Source of the DNA: Treponema_B putidum
GTDB lineage: Bacteria > Spirochaetota > Spirochaetia > Treponematales > Treponemataceae
Assembly (NCBI RefSeq): GCF_007830595.1
Contig: NZ_VLLD01000004.1
Length of the DNA stretch: 64,000 nucleotides
Strand: one strand, 5' to 3'
In this document: positions 18,670-27,532 of the stretch, piece after piece
Layout of the letters: each line of letters starts with the position of its first letter
Numbering within the stretch: position 1 is the first letter of the stretch
Program-made: the position numbers and the translations under genes
Notes under the pieces: model-generated
What the model saw: the letters and a program-made list of their open reading frames with translations, nothing else
What the model was told of the DNA's origin: nothing
Databases searched by the model: none

Positions 18670-20145
18670 ATGCGCGCTTTTTTTAAGCTCTCTCCGGTCT
18701 TATTGCTTGCAGGTTTGATGATGATTTCAAACATAGAATCTTTTTCAACTGCTTTAGGATTTAAGCTGGACATTTTAATCATAGCCCCCATAGCCGTAAT
18801 CTACGCTTCCATAGTCGCTATGATAACCGAAAAATTCAAATTCAATGATATTTTAAACTCTGCCATAGACAATGTTAAGGAAATGCAGTTGGTGTTTTTT
18901 ATCCTTATGTTTGCCTATGCTATGGCTGATGCCTTTATGTCCACAGGAGTCGGAGCTTCCATTATTACCTTAAGCCTACATATAGGAATTTCCGCCAGAA
19001 CTGTAGCCCTTGTTGCTTTTTTGGTTTCCTCAGTATTGTCGGTTGCAACCGGAACCTCATGGGGAACCTTTGCAGCATGTGCTCCCATTTTCTTGTGGAT
19101 GACCCACATTTTAAACGGAAACATGGTTTTAAGCATTGCAGCAATTGCAGGCGGCTCATGTTTCGGCGATAATCTAGGGCTTATTTCAGACACAACAGTC
19201 GTAAGCTCAGGCATTCATAGGGTTGAAGTTACCCACCGTATGAAAAATCAAGGGCTTTGGTCGCTTATGTGTTTGATTCTGTCAGGAGTTTTATTTTTAA
19301 TTGCCGGCTTAAGCCTTCCCGGTGATGCTGTAAGCCCTCAAAAGGCCATAGAGGCTATTCCGCAGGATGTTTGGGCAAAATTAGCCGAAGAAAAGCCTGT
19401 TGCAGTAGACCTCCTCTATCAAGTACAAAACGGAGTCCCCATTTACATGGTAATTCCGCTCATTTTGGTTATAGGAATTGCTTTAATGGGCTACTCTACC
19501 CTTCTTTGCCTTGGCGCAGGTATCGTTTCATGCTTTATCTTAGGCCGCTTTGCAGGAACGGTTTCGGGTCTTCTTGCCTTTTTTGACATAGTGTATAACG
19601 GCTTTGTAGGGGCAGGTTCATGGGTTATCATAATGATGATGTGGGTAGCGGCCTTCGGCGGAATTATGTCGAAGATGGATGCCTTTAGACCTCTGTCAAA
19701 CCTTGCCGTAAAACTTTCCCGAAACGTAAGACAGCTGATGTTCTGGAACGGTATTATTTCTTTATTAGGAAACGCAGCCCTTGCCGACGAGATGGCTCAA
19801 ATAGTTACCGTCGGCCCGATTATAAGGGACATTACTGAAGAAAACGTAGAAGGAGATGAAAAAGATCTTTATTCTTTAAAATTGAGGAACGCAACCTTCT
19901 CCTCAGCCCTCGGCATCTTCGGTTCCCAGCTAATTCCTTGGCATGTTTATTTAAGCTTTTTTATAGGCATCGCCGGTACGGTATATCCTCTTTATCAATT
20001 CAGTCAGACACAGATAATAAAGTATAACTTTATGGCCCATATTTCGGTTATAACCATTCTGTTATTTACCCTCTTCGGTATCGACAGAATCTTCCCCAAA
20101 TTCGGCATCGCAAGCGAACCGAAAGTAAGGTTGAAGAAAAGGTAA
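18670..20145 (+). CDS. Na+/H+ antiporter, NhaC family
   Basis: The ATG at 18670 is preceded by AAAAGGAGAC at proper spacing and starts MRAFFKLSPVLLLAGL; the upstream ATG lies in noncoding sequence and was rejected. The 491-residue protein has about 11-12 membrane segments and conserved NhaC features such as SVATGTSWGTF, GGSCFGDNLGLISDTTV and the late GNAALADEMAQIVTVGPI. It exchanges sodium (or another cation, or malate/lactate in some members) for protons across the inner membrane. The gene is monocistronic: a strong hairpin terminator follows. Confidence 0.88.
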   Translation: MRAFFKLSPVLLLAGLMMISNIESFSTALGFKLDILIIAPIAVIYASIVAMITEKFKFNDILNSAIDNVKEMQLVFFILMFAYAMADAFMSTGVGASIITLSLHIGISARTVALVAFLVSSVLSVATGTSWGTFAACAPIFLWMTHILNGNMVLSIAAIAGGSCFGDNLGLISDTTVVSSGIHRVEVTHRMKNQGLWSLMCLILSGVLFLIAGLSLPGDAVSPQKAIEAIPQDVWAKLAEEKPVAVDLLYQVQNGVPIYMVIPLILVIGIALMGYSTLLCLGAGIVSCFILGRFAGTVSGLLAFFDIVYNGFVGAGSWVIIMMMWVAAFGGIMSKMDAFRPLSNLAVKLSRNVRQLMFWNGIISLLGNAALADEMAQIVTVGPIIRDITEENVEGDEKDLYSLKLRNATFSSALGIFGSQLIPWHVYLSFFIGIAGTVYPLYQFSQTQIIKYNFMAHISVITILLFTLFGIDRIFPKFGIASEPKVRLKKR

Positions 20146-20160
20146 GATAAAACAAAAAAG

Positions 20161-20187
20161 CTGCACTGAGGGTAAAACACAGTGCAG
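20161..20187 (+). terminator. Terminator after the nhaC-type gene
   Basis: CTGCACTG and CAGTGCAG form a perfect 8-bp stem with an 11-base loop, flanked by AAAAAAG on the left and TTTG on the right, 15 bases after the stop codon. The T tract is short on the plus strand and long on the minus strand, so it may work in both directions. Confidence 0.75.
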
Positions 20188-20359
20188 TTTGAAAAATCCG
20201 GTAAAAAGTGATGATGATTCGGCTTCATTTAAAATTGACGGAGAGCTTGTCATTCTTGCACATATGCCGGCACCGATACTTTCTAAAGAATTTGAATCCA
20301 TAATGATAATCAACCTTTCTTTAAAAACCGCAGGAAGAATTAAGTCAGGCTACAGATAA
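20186..20359 (+). pseudogene. Possible remnant of a DUF4261-like gene
   Basis: Between the nhaC terminator and the end of hsdR there is an open stretch without a start codon that reads FKIDGELVILAHMPAPI and goes on to a stop at 20357. The MPAPI box preceded by a hydrophobic strand recalls the N-terminal part of DUF4261 proteins. It overlaps the last 10 bases of hsdR. This is a family guess from one short motif and may be chance. Confidence 0.3.
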
Positions 20360-23300
20360 ACCGCTTCTCTTTCTGCAGCAATTTCTACATAGTTATTATT
20401 TCCGGAGTCTAAATAACTTGTTTCATCATAATCCGTTTTGTTAAATTCCGGTCCATCAGAATCCATTAGATTGTCGGCCCAAAGCTCGCATTGGATCATA
20501 ACGGTTTGAACTGCGTCTTCCATACCTTCGGGCGGATATTTATGTTTTTTTAGAAGTCTTTTAATGAGCATACGCATACGAGCCCGTGCACTCTCTCTTA
20601 TTTGCCAATCTACGGCTTTATTTTTGCGCAGGGTTTCGGTAAGCTCCTTTGTTATTGCAATCAGTTCTTCGTTTTGATAGAAATCTTTTATAGCCTGAGG
20701 TTTTGTAAGAGCATCGTAGAAGGCTGCCTCTTCGGCACTTAAGCCCAGGTCTTGGCCTTCTTTTTCGGCACTTATAATTTGCTTGGCAAGTTTCAGCATT
20801 TCGGCTATAACTTCTTCATTTGTGATAAGCCCGTTTAAGTATGAGTTAACGGTTCTCTGCATTATCTCGCTGAATTTTTCGGACTTAACTACATTGCTTC
20901 TTCGATAAATTCTTACTTGTTCTGCAATGAGCCTTTTTAATAATTCAACGGCTAAATTTCTTTCCTTCATCTTGGAAATTTCTTCAAGAAACTTGGGAGA
21001 AAAAAGAGAGAATTTTTCTTTAATGTCCGAAAAGAGGTTTATAACGCCCTCGCTTTTTATGCTCTGTTTTAAAAGCGAGTTTATGCGTTCATTCATTTCA
21101 GGTAACGAAATCTTTTTACCGCTTCCTTCATTTGTAAGCCTTGAAAGGAAGACTCTAACCGATTCAAAAAAGGCAGCCTCAAAGCGCAAATTTTCTTCAA
21201 CTACGGATGAACAAAGAGATAAGGCCTGCCTCATCATAAGAGCTTCTTTTATAAAGATATTTTTTTCTTCTTCTTTTTCTTGGGCAAGTATAAAGTTGAC
21301 GGCACCGCTTATTGACCTTGCCCTTTCAAGATCGCTTCCTTTCATAAAACTTGAATAATCATAACCATGAAACATATCCTTACATATAGAAAGTTTTTCA
21401 AGGAAGGTCGGATAGGCAGCGGTTAAAATGTCGGTATTACCGTAATTATTTTTGTCTCGGTTTGTATAATCGTTCATGGCCTGCTTTAAGGCACCTGCTA
21501 TTCCCACATAATCGACAATGAGACCGCCTTCTTTATCTTGAAATACGCGGTTGACTCTGGCGATAGCCTGCATAAGATTATGTCCGGCCATAAGTTTATA
21601 TATGTACATAGTGGCAAGGGAAGGAACATCGAACCCTGTCAGCCACATATCTACTACGATTGCAATTTTTAAAGGACTTTTATTATCTTTAAATTCTTTT
21701 GCTAATTTATCCCTGTGATTTTTGTTCCCGATAATCTCTCTCCACTCTTCGGCATCGGTATTTGCAGAGGTCATAACAACGGCAACTTTTTCTTTCCATC
21801 CGGGACGAAACTCCAAGATCTTTTTGTAAATTTTCATAGCTATTGAACGGGTATAAGCGACAATCATGGCCTTACCCGTAAGAAGATGAGCTCTGTTATT
21901 TTCATAATGAAAGAGTATATCGTTTACAAGGGAGTCTATAGTTTCATCATTGCCCAAGAGCACCTCCATCTTGCCAAGCTCATGCTTACTTTTCTCGATA
22001 ACTTCTTCATCGGCATTTTTAGCCATGAGGTCATATTCTTCATCTATCAGCTGCAAAGTTTTTTTATCAAGTTTAAGTTTGATAACCCGGCTTTCATAGT
22101 ACACAGGGCGGGTTGCTCCATCTTCTACTGCTTGAGTCATATCATAAATATCGATGTAGTCGCCGAATACTTCTCGGGTACTTCTGTCAGCAGCGGAAAT
22201 AGGAGTGCCGGTAAAACCTATATAACTCGCATTTGGAAGACTGTTCCTAATAATACGGGCAGTGCCTATAACTCTTTTTGCGACTTCCTCTCCGGCCTTA
22301 TTTTTTGTTATTTTAATTTGCTCGGTAAGTCCGTATTGTCCTCGATGGGCTTCATCAGCCATAACAACTATATTCCGCCTTTCTGAAAGAGCCTCGGCAG
22401 ATTCTTCAAACTTTTGCATCGTTGTAAAGATTATTCCGTTTGCCTTTCTTCCGGCAAGAAGTTTTTTTAAATCCTTCCTGCTTTCAGCCTGTATAGGTTC
22501 TTGACGTAAAAATTCTTTGCACTTAAGAAATTGACCATAAAGCTGATCATCAAGATCATTTCTATCCGTAATAACTACAATTGTCGGACTTTCCAAGGCT
22601 TCCTGTAATAGGTGTGCATAAAACACCATGGACAGAGATTTCCCGCTGCCTTGGGTATGCCAAAAAACTCCGCCTTTTCCGTTACTGTGTGCAGCCTTTT
22701 TGGTAGAAAAAACAGCCTTTCGCACTGCAAAATATTGGTGGTAGCCTGCAAGAATTTTAAAAGTTTGTAAACCTTCGTTTGAAAAGCAGATAAAGTTTTT
22801 TATAATATCAAGCAGTCTTTCTTTTTGAAAAAGGCCTTCAAAAAAGGTATCAAATTGGGCATATTGAGTGTTTTCGTAACTGCCGTCTTTTGTTTTCCAT
22901 TCCATAAAGCGGTCTTCGCCTGAAGTTATGGTTCCGGCCTTTGAAGTCAACTGATCGCTCATAACACAGATTGCGTTGTAGATAAACATTGAAGGTATTT
23001 CGGTCATATAATTGCGGATTTGGCGGTACGCATCCGAAGCATCAGTTTCTTCCCGTGAAGGAGACTTTAGTTCCATCAATACTATAGGAAGACCGTTTAA
23101 AAATAAAATTATATCGGGACGTTTATTGCTGTTTTCGGTAAAGGTCCATTGATTGGCAATTATAAAGGAATTGTTTTGAGGGTTTTTATAATCAGCTAGA
23201 TATACAATTCCCGATCTTGTTTCATTTTTATCAAGATAATGTACAGGTATGCCGTTTTGAAGATAGTCGGTAAAAATTTCATTTTTATGAGCTAACTCAC

Positions 23301-23520
23301 CGTTTTCAAAATGTTTTAATTTAAAAAGAGCATTCTGTATTGCCTCCTTTGGAAGCTTTTTATTTAAGCGGTAAAGGCAATCTTCTAAAACCGAATCATA
23401 TAGGGGACTGGAAAAATTACGCTCGACATCGGGGCCGTAAACATAATTATATCCTAAATTATTTCTAAACAGCTCAATAATTGAATTTTCATAATCGTTT
23501 TCGGTAAATGATGTCGACAT
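20350..23520 (-). CDS. hsdR: Type I restriction enzyme R subunit
   Basis: The 1056-residue protein has the N-terminal nuclease domain with RPDIILFLNGLPIVLMELKS (PD-(D/E)XK type, about 133-152), a superfamily 2 motor with Walker A FWHTQGSGKSLSM (about 288), DEAH box MADEAHRG (about 388) and motif VI-like LMQAIARVNRVF, and a long helical C-terminal region that docks to the methylase. Length is typical of HsdR. GAGGAACC precedes the ATG. In an active system HsdR translocates DNA and cuts after HsdS recognition of unmethylated sites. Neither hsdM nor an intact hsdS is in the window, so it is either orphaned or serves subunits encoded elsewhere. Confidence 0.92.
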   Translation of the reverse strand: MSTSFTENDYENSIIELFRNNLGYNYVYGPDVERNFSSPLYDSVLEDCLYRLNKKLPKEAIQNALFKLKHFENGELAHKNEIFTDYLQNGIPVHYLDKNETRSGIVYLADYKNPQNNSFIIANQWTFTENSNKRPDIILFLNGLPIVLMELKSPSREETDASDAYRQIRNYMTEIPSMFIYNAICVMSDQLTSKAGTITSGEDRFMEWKTKDGSYENTQYAQFDTFFEGLFQKERLLDIIKNFICFSNEGLQTFKILAGYHQYFAVRKAVFSTKKAAHSNGKGGVFWHTQGSGKSLSMVFYAHLLQEALESPTIVVITDRNDLDDQLYGQFLKCKEFLRQEPIQAESRKDLKKLLAGRKANGIIFTTMQKFEESAEALSERRNIVVMADEAHRGQYGLTEQIKITKNKAGEEVAKRVIGTARIIRNSLPNASYIGFTGTPISAADRSTREVFGDYIDIYDMTQAVEDGATRPVYYESRVIKLKLDKKTLQLIDEEYDLMAKNADEEVIEKSKHELGKMEVLLGNDETIDSLVNDILFHYENNRAHLLTGKAMIVAYTRSIAMKIYKKILEFRPGWKEKVAVVMTSANTDAEEWREIIGNKNHRDKLAKEFKDNKSPLKIAIVVDMWLTGFDVPSLATMYIYKLMAGHNLMQAIARVNRVFQDKEGGLIVDYVGIAGALKQAMNDYTNRDKNNYGNTDILTAAYPTFLEKLSICKDMFHGYDYSSFMKGSDLERARSISGAVNFILAQEKEEEKNIFIKEALMMRQALSLCSSVVEENLRFEAAFFESVRVFLSRLTNEGSGKKISLPEMNERINSLLKQSIKSEGVINLFSDIKEKFSLFSPKFLEEISKMKERNLAVELLKRLIAEQVRIYRRSNVVKSEKFSEIMQRTVNSYLNGLITNEEVIAEMLKLAKQIISAEKEGQDLGLSAEEAAFYDALTKPQAIKDFYQNEELIAITKELTETLRKNKAVDWQIRESARARMRMLIKRLLKKHKYPPEGMEDAVQTVMIQCELWADNLMDSDGPEFNKTDYDETSYLDSGNNNYVEIAAEREAVYL

Positions 23521-23530
23521 ATCGGTTCCT

Positions 23531-24715
23531 CTATAGATTTAACATTTGTTTTATTTTATTGATATTATCATTATCAAAAATCTCATCAAAATAATCTTTA
23601 TCTATATCCTTTACAACACTTTCATAAAATTGTTTTACATCAGTATCTGTCAAAATATATGCTACCTGTCTATTTGTCAAAGCTATATCTAACAGCTTAT
23701 TTGTTTGTTCCGGTGACCATGAGTTTATTTCACGCAATTGAGAGATTATTGAATGCGTATTAGCAAAACTTCTACTTTCTTCAAGGCTATTAATTAAAAC
23801 ATCCTTATTCTTATCCTCTTGAGTAATATTTCTTGTTTCTACAGCTTTTTCATCCACACATTCGAAATGTAAATCTTGAAGGAGCTCATTAGATTGGGTA
23901 CGGTCAATAATCATTTTAATCAACATTTCTAATTTTGAATCTTCACTATAATCGGCAGGAACAAAGTACTTTATTCTATTTTCATCAAGCATTCGGAATA
24001 CTTTTGATTTATCCTTAGTTTCGGCATTGTAAACACCAATTGAATGTCCCCCATTTATATTTACAAGCTTCATACATGGTATATCAGTATCGCTATCACC
24101 TATATAAACAATATTTCTAAAAGGTACTCTATATTCCTTTGGTTCAAAATGAGAATTAATTCTTTGATCATTTACATCTAAAACACCTTTTTCGATTCGA
24201 AATAAAAATTGTGTCTTGTTGGTATAATTTACAGCTTGAGCCGGCCAAACAGCAACATTATCAGAATCATAATAAAAAGAACTTGCATATATCTTTTTAA
24301 ATTTATTTGCAACTACCGTTCCTTCTATCATTTCTTTAAGCCCTGATGAAATTATATAATGCTCAACTTTAACATTTTTCTTATTTCCATAGTCATTTAT
24401 TCTATCAAACCATGTATCTACGCCAGGAAAGAGCGTTACTTTAGAACCATAGTCCTTTAATTTATCCTTTGTAAATAAAACTTTTCCTCTTGACTTCTTA
24501 GACATTAAATACATATAGGCTAAATTTTGATCCATTTCATTGTCTGCGGCAAGCTTGTTGGATTCTTCCCAAAAATCTTGGACTTGATAATTGATAGATT
24601 GGATATAACCTTGAGCTTGCATATCATCTGGTGACAAAGTTTTATCAAAATCATAGCAAATTGCCAAAATAGGATTTTTCTCTTTAGCTTCATAAGCGTA
24701 ATCATAATTCTGCAT
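23531..24715 (-). CDS. HAD-superfamily phosphatase in restriction island
   Basis: The 394-residue protein has the HAD motifs: I, ICYDFDKTLSPDD (about 18-30); II, YIISSGLKEMI; and IV, VYIGDSDTDIPCMK. The cap is inserted between motifs I and II, giving an MtnX/SerB-like phosphatase of about 270 residues, followed by a C-terminal helical extension of about 110 residues that has no HAD counterpart. The substrate is unknown. It lies 10 bases upstream of hsdR on the same strand and is presumably co-transcribed, which suggests a defence-associated accessory role; this is an inference from position only. Confidence 0.8.
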   Translation of the reverse strand: MQNYDYAYEAKEKNPILAICYDFDKTLSPDDMQAQGYIQSINYQVQDFWEESNKLAADNEMDQNLAYMYLMSKKSRGKVLFTKDKLKDYGSKVTLFPGVDTWFDRINDYGNKKNVKVEHYIISSGLKEMIEGTVVANKFKKIYASSFYYDSDNVAVWPAQAVNYTNKTQFLFRIEKGVLDVNDQRINSHFEPKEYRVPFRNIVYIGDSDTDIPCMKLVNINGGHSIGVYNAETKDKSKVFRMLDENRIKYFVPADYSEDSKLEMLIKMIIDRTQSNELLQDLHFECVDEKAVETRNITQEDKNKDVLINSLEESRSFANTHSIISQLREINSWSPEQTNKLLDIALTNRQVAYILTDTDVKQFYESVVKDIDKDYFDEIFDNDNINKIKQMLNL

Positions 24716-24777
24716 ATAGTTATTAACCTTAGATTTAAGATTATAACCTTTTATCGATAAATTGCCAAGTCAGATAA

Positions 24778-25515
24778 AGCAGTATTAAGCTAAATGATAA
24801 TTTAGAGCAGCAAGCTCAGGCTATTTTTAAAGCCTGGTTCGTCGATTTTGAGCCATTTGGCGGTGTAATGCCTGATGATTGGAAGATTGGGAATTTGGAA
24901 GATGTTATAAAATTTTATAATGGATATGCTTTTAAAAGCAAAGAATTATTAAATAAACAAAAAAAAAGTTGTTATGCAGTATTTAAACAAGGACACATAA
25001 AATCTGGAGGCGGTTTTATACCTACAGGAACAAAAAGCTGGTTTCCTAAAAAAAAGTCTGAAAATTTACAAAAATATATTCTTTGCAAAGGTGATATACT
25101 TATGGCTATGACAGACATGAAGGATAATGTTGCAATTCTTGGTAATACAGCTGTTATGGCTGTAGATAATCAATATTTACTCAATCAAAGAGTAGGATTA
25201 CTCAGATGCAATGGAAAATATGAAATATCATATCCATACATATACTTACTTACAAATAGTAAGGATTTTTTACAAGATTTAAGGAGTCGTGCTAATAGCG
25301 GAGTTCAGGTTAACTTATCATCTGCAGCGATAAAAGAGTCTTCGATAATAATACCTTCTAGGTCTACAAATATAAAATTTAACCAAATTGTAAAACCTAT
25401 GTTTGAAATTACTTTTAAAAATAATATGGAAATTGATCGCCTTACATCCCTCCGCGACACTCTATTACCAAAGCTCATTTCTGGAGAGATAGATATTTCA
25501 AACATCGAGATATAG
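24778..25515 (+). pseudogene. hsdS fragment: central linker and second target-recognition half
   Basis: The frame opens after a stop at 24775 and reads LNDNLEQQAQAIFKAWFVDF, the conserved inter-domain helix of HsdS specificity subunits. It continues into one complete target-recognition domain (PDDWKIGNLEDVIKFYNGYAF) and the terminal helix ending RDTLLPKLISGEIDI. The first recognition domain is missing. Just upstream SDKAVL, one frame away, fits the same helix if one A is restored in the run at 24785-24787. The ATG at 24868 lacks a ribosome-binding site. This is best read as a 5'-truncated, frameshifted hsdS; a functional half-subunit is less likely. Confidence 0.8.
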
Positions 25516-25597
25516 AATGCAAAGCTAATAATCACTGAATTCAAGGATAATCAATCTTAGGTTAAAGCTATTTTTTATACTAATTTATTGTTATTAC

Positions 25598-25626
25598 TTG
25601 ATAAAAAGTATCAAATTTGGTACAAT
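25598..25626 (+). promoter_or_regulatory. Promoter and operator-like palindrome of higBA
   Basis: TTGATA, a 17-base spacer and TACAAT lie just before the toxin start. The -35 box is the left arm of an inverted repeat TTGATA-AAAAG-TATCAA (25598-25614), well placed for autorepression by the antitoxin. The expected transcript start is only a few bases before the toxin ATG. Confidence 0.6.
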
Positions 25627-25633
25627 ATATTCA

Positions 25634-25993
25634 ATGAAAATGGATAAAGCAGTTATAGCTAAATTCTTTAAGACCGAAACAGGAAATGAACCTGTTCGTG
25701 ATTTTCTAAAAGACTTAGCTCCGGATGATCGAAAAACAATAGGAGCCGATATAATGGCAATAGAAATGTCTTGGCCTATCGGATATCCTGCTGTAAGAAA
25801 GCTTGATTCAAATTTATGAGAGGTGCGTTCAAATATTTCGGATAAAAGAATCAGCAGAGTGTTTTTTACGATATTAGAAAGAAATATGATATTGCTCCAT
25901 GCAATTATAAAGAAAAGCCAAAAAACTCCGCAAGAGGATATAGGTTTGAGTAAAAAAAGAAAGAATTTAGTACTCGGGAGGCACTATGAATAA
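25634..25993 (+). pseudogene. higB: HigB-type (phage Gp49-like) toxin with internal UGA
   Basis: Reading through one UGA at 25817-25819 gives a 119-codon frame with all parts of a HigB/Gp49 toxin: KFFKTETGNEPVRDFLKDL, DIMAIEMSWPIGYPAVRKLD, EVRSNISDKRISRVFF, ILLHAIIKKSQKTPQEDIGL. Family members have LWE(V/L)R at the break; here it is L-stop-EVR, so a TGG tryptophan codon has become TGA. The rest is intact and overlaps the antitoxin start by 8 bases. The simplest reading is a recent nonsense mutation that kills the toxin. Two ATGs (25634 and 25640) could be the start; neither has a Shine-Dalgarno. Confidence 0.82.
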
Positions 25994-26267
25994 AAAATAT
26001 GTAGGAAGCTCTTTTGAAGATTTTCTTGAAGAAGAAAATATTGAGGTTGAAGTTAGAAATGAAGCTATAAAAAGATTAATTTCATATAATTTGGTGAATG
26101 AAATGAATGCTCAAAATATTAACAAAACAGAGATGGCAAAAAAAATGAATACATCAAGAGCCGCATTGAATAGACTTCTTAATCCTAAAAATGATTCGGT
26201 TACCTTGGCTACGCTAACAAAAGCAGCAAATGTATTAGGTAAAAAGTTGGTTTTACAATTGCAATAA
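25986..26267 (+). CDS. higA: HigA-type antitoxin, XRE-family regulator
   Basis: The 93-residue protein has a short N-terminal arm and a helix-turn-helix (NKTEMAKKMNTSRAALNRLL, about 53-72), ending VLGKKLVLQLQ, the pattern of HigA/XRE antitoxins paired with Gp49-like toxins. GGGAGG lies 4 bases before the ATG. It overlaps the toxin frame by 8 bases. It appears intact although the toxin is interrupted, as expected when the antitoxin still represses the operon or when the toxin loss is recent. Confidence 0.85.
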   Translation: MNKKYVGSSFEDFLEEENIEVEVRNEAIKRLISYNLVNEMNAQNINKTEMAKKMNTSRAALNRLLNPKNDSVTLATLTKAANVLGKKLVLQLQ

Positions 26268-26395
26268 AATAACAATCTTTTTTATCCGATTGTTTTGATT
26301 TTATTCGTGATTTAACCCGCTAAATTATCATTTATCTTAATAAGACTTTTGATTTTTTTATCAATAGGTTCTGATACGGATAAAATCTTTTTTTG

Positions 26396-26540
26396 TTATT
26401 CCAACTTTGGAATATTAAATTTTAATTTATTAAGTGTTTCAGTTCTTAAACTTGGAACTGTAGTTCCTTCGTTATATTTTTTTAAATCTAATAACATTAT
26501 TTTATAATATAAAAAATGATAGAAATTTCCCCTCTCCTTG
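26396..26540 (-). pseudogene. Short hsdS relic on the minus strand
   Basis: The spacer between higA and the chelatase operon (26268-26602) contains, on the minus strand, the reading YHFLYYKIMLLDLKKYNEG followed by TTVPSLRTETLNKLKFNIPKLE and a stop. This is the end of an HsdS target-recognition domain (YLYYxL, GTTVPSL, IPxLEEQ motifs). Only about 45 codons remain. It points opposite to the other hsdS fragment, so the two bracket higBA. The rest of the spacer shows nothing coding apart from the promoter at its right end. Confidence 0.65.
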
Positions 26541-26566
26541 ACTTTCAGCTATCGTAATGTTAATAT
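26538..26566 (+). promoter_or_regulatory. Promoter of the chelatase operon
   Basis: TTGACT, a 17-base spacer and TAATAT precede the ChlI-like gene, giving a leader of about 30 bases and a ribosome-binding site CGGAG before the ATG at 26603. The -35 box overlaps the 5' edge of the hsdS relic. Confidence 0.7.
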
Positions 26567-26602
26567 CCCTTTAGGTGCTGGAGTAAATATCACGGAGATT
26601 TT

Positions 26603-27532
26603 ATGACTGAAAAAAAGATTTTTCCATTTGTACAAATTGAGGGACAGGAAGATATAAAGCTTGCAATAATTTTAAATTTAATATGTCCTGAAATTTCGGG
26701 TGTCCTTATACGAGGAGAAAAGGGAACCGGAAAATCTACAATTGTGCGGGGAATAGGAGATCTGATGCAAAGGCATGGAGAAAGCCTTAAAGTTGTGGAG
26801 CTTCCTATAAATGCTACGGAAGACAGAGTCGCCGGTTCAATAGATATAGAAAGAGTTTTAAAAACGGGAGAAAAAGTTCTTCAAAAAGGAATCTTAGCAG
26901 AAGCTGACGGAAATATTTTATATGCAGATGAGATAAATCTATTGGAGGATTATATAGTCGACCTCTTATTGGATGCGGCTGCCATGGGTGTAAATACAAT
27001 AGAAAGAGATGGAATTTCATACAGTCATTCATCCAAATTTATTTTAATAGGAACAATGAATCCTGAAGAAGGAGAATTAAGGCCGCAGCTTTTAGACCGC
27101 TTCGGCTTATTGGTAGATGTAAAAAGCGAAAAGGATGGTGCTTTAAGAAAAGAAATTATAAAAAAAAGGCTGGCCTTTGAAACTGATCCTGTAGAATTTA
27201 TAAACTCTTCTTATCAAGAAGAAAAAAAATTAGTATCAAAAATAAAAGAAGCTCAAAAACATTTTCCTTATATTAAAGTAAGAGATGAGATTTTAAACTT
27301 GGTTGTAAGCCTTTCCATAGGTCTAAACGTGGACGGGCACAGAGGAGACCTAACCTTAGTTAGAGCCGCTAAGGCCTATGCAGCCTTTCGCGAAAGGGAT
27401 GAAGTTACAAAAGACGATATTATCCGTTTAGCCCAAATGGTCTATTCTCACAGGCTTAGAAAAAAACCTTTTGAAGAAATAAACCCATTAAACCGATCAG
27501 ACATTGAGAATATTCTGAATGAAAGGCTTTGA
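26603..27532 (+). CDS. AAA+ ATPase subunit of a metal chelatase (ChlI/BchI-like)
   Basis: The 309-residue protein is a single AAA+ module: Walker A RGEKGTGKSTIVRG (about 36-49), Walker B ILYADEINLL (about 110-119), sensor-type LIGTMNPEEGELRPQLLDRFG, and the C-terminal helical lid. These match ChlI/BchI, the motor of magnesium and cobalt chelatases. ChlI hexamers pair with a ChlD ring and power metal insertion by the large H/N subunit. The next gene is ChlD-like, overlapping by 14 bases, and the third is CobN-like, so the full complex is encoded. No other cobalamin or chlorophyll genes are present nearby, which leaves the metal and tetrapyrrole undefined. Confidence 0.88.
   Translation: MTEKKIFPFVQIEGQEDIKLAIILNLICPEISGVLIRGEKGTGKSTIVRGIGDLMQRHGESLKVVELPINATEDRVAGSIDIERVLKTGEKVLQKGILAEADGNILYADEINLLEDYIVDLLLDAAAMGVNTIERDGISYSHSSKFILIGTMNPEEGELRPQLLDRFGLLVDVKSEKDGALRKEIIKKRLAFETDPVEFINSSYQEEKKLVSKIKEAQKHFPYIKVRDEILNLVVSLSIGLNVDGHRGDLTLVRAAKAYAAFRERDEVTKDDIIRLAQMVYSHRLRKKPFEEINPLNRSDIENILNERL

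Noticed and set aside
24868..25515. Intact half-length hsdS gene starting at 24868
   Set aside because: The ATG lacks a ribosome-binding site and conserved HsdS sequence continues upstream of it in the same frame, so it is an internal methionine of a truncated gene.
25817..25819. UGA in the higB frame as selenocysteine, as in grdA
   Set aside because: The family has tryptophan here and no role for selenium; no SECIS-like context was noticed. A nonsense mutation is simpler.
26570..26602. Cobalamin riboswitch before the chelatase operon (AGGTGC seen)
   Set aside because: Only one short motif is present and the leader of about 30 bases is far too short for the class.
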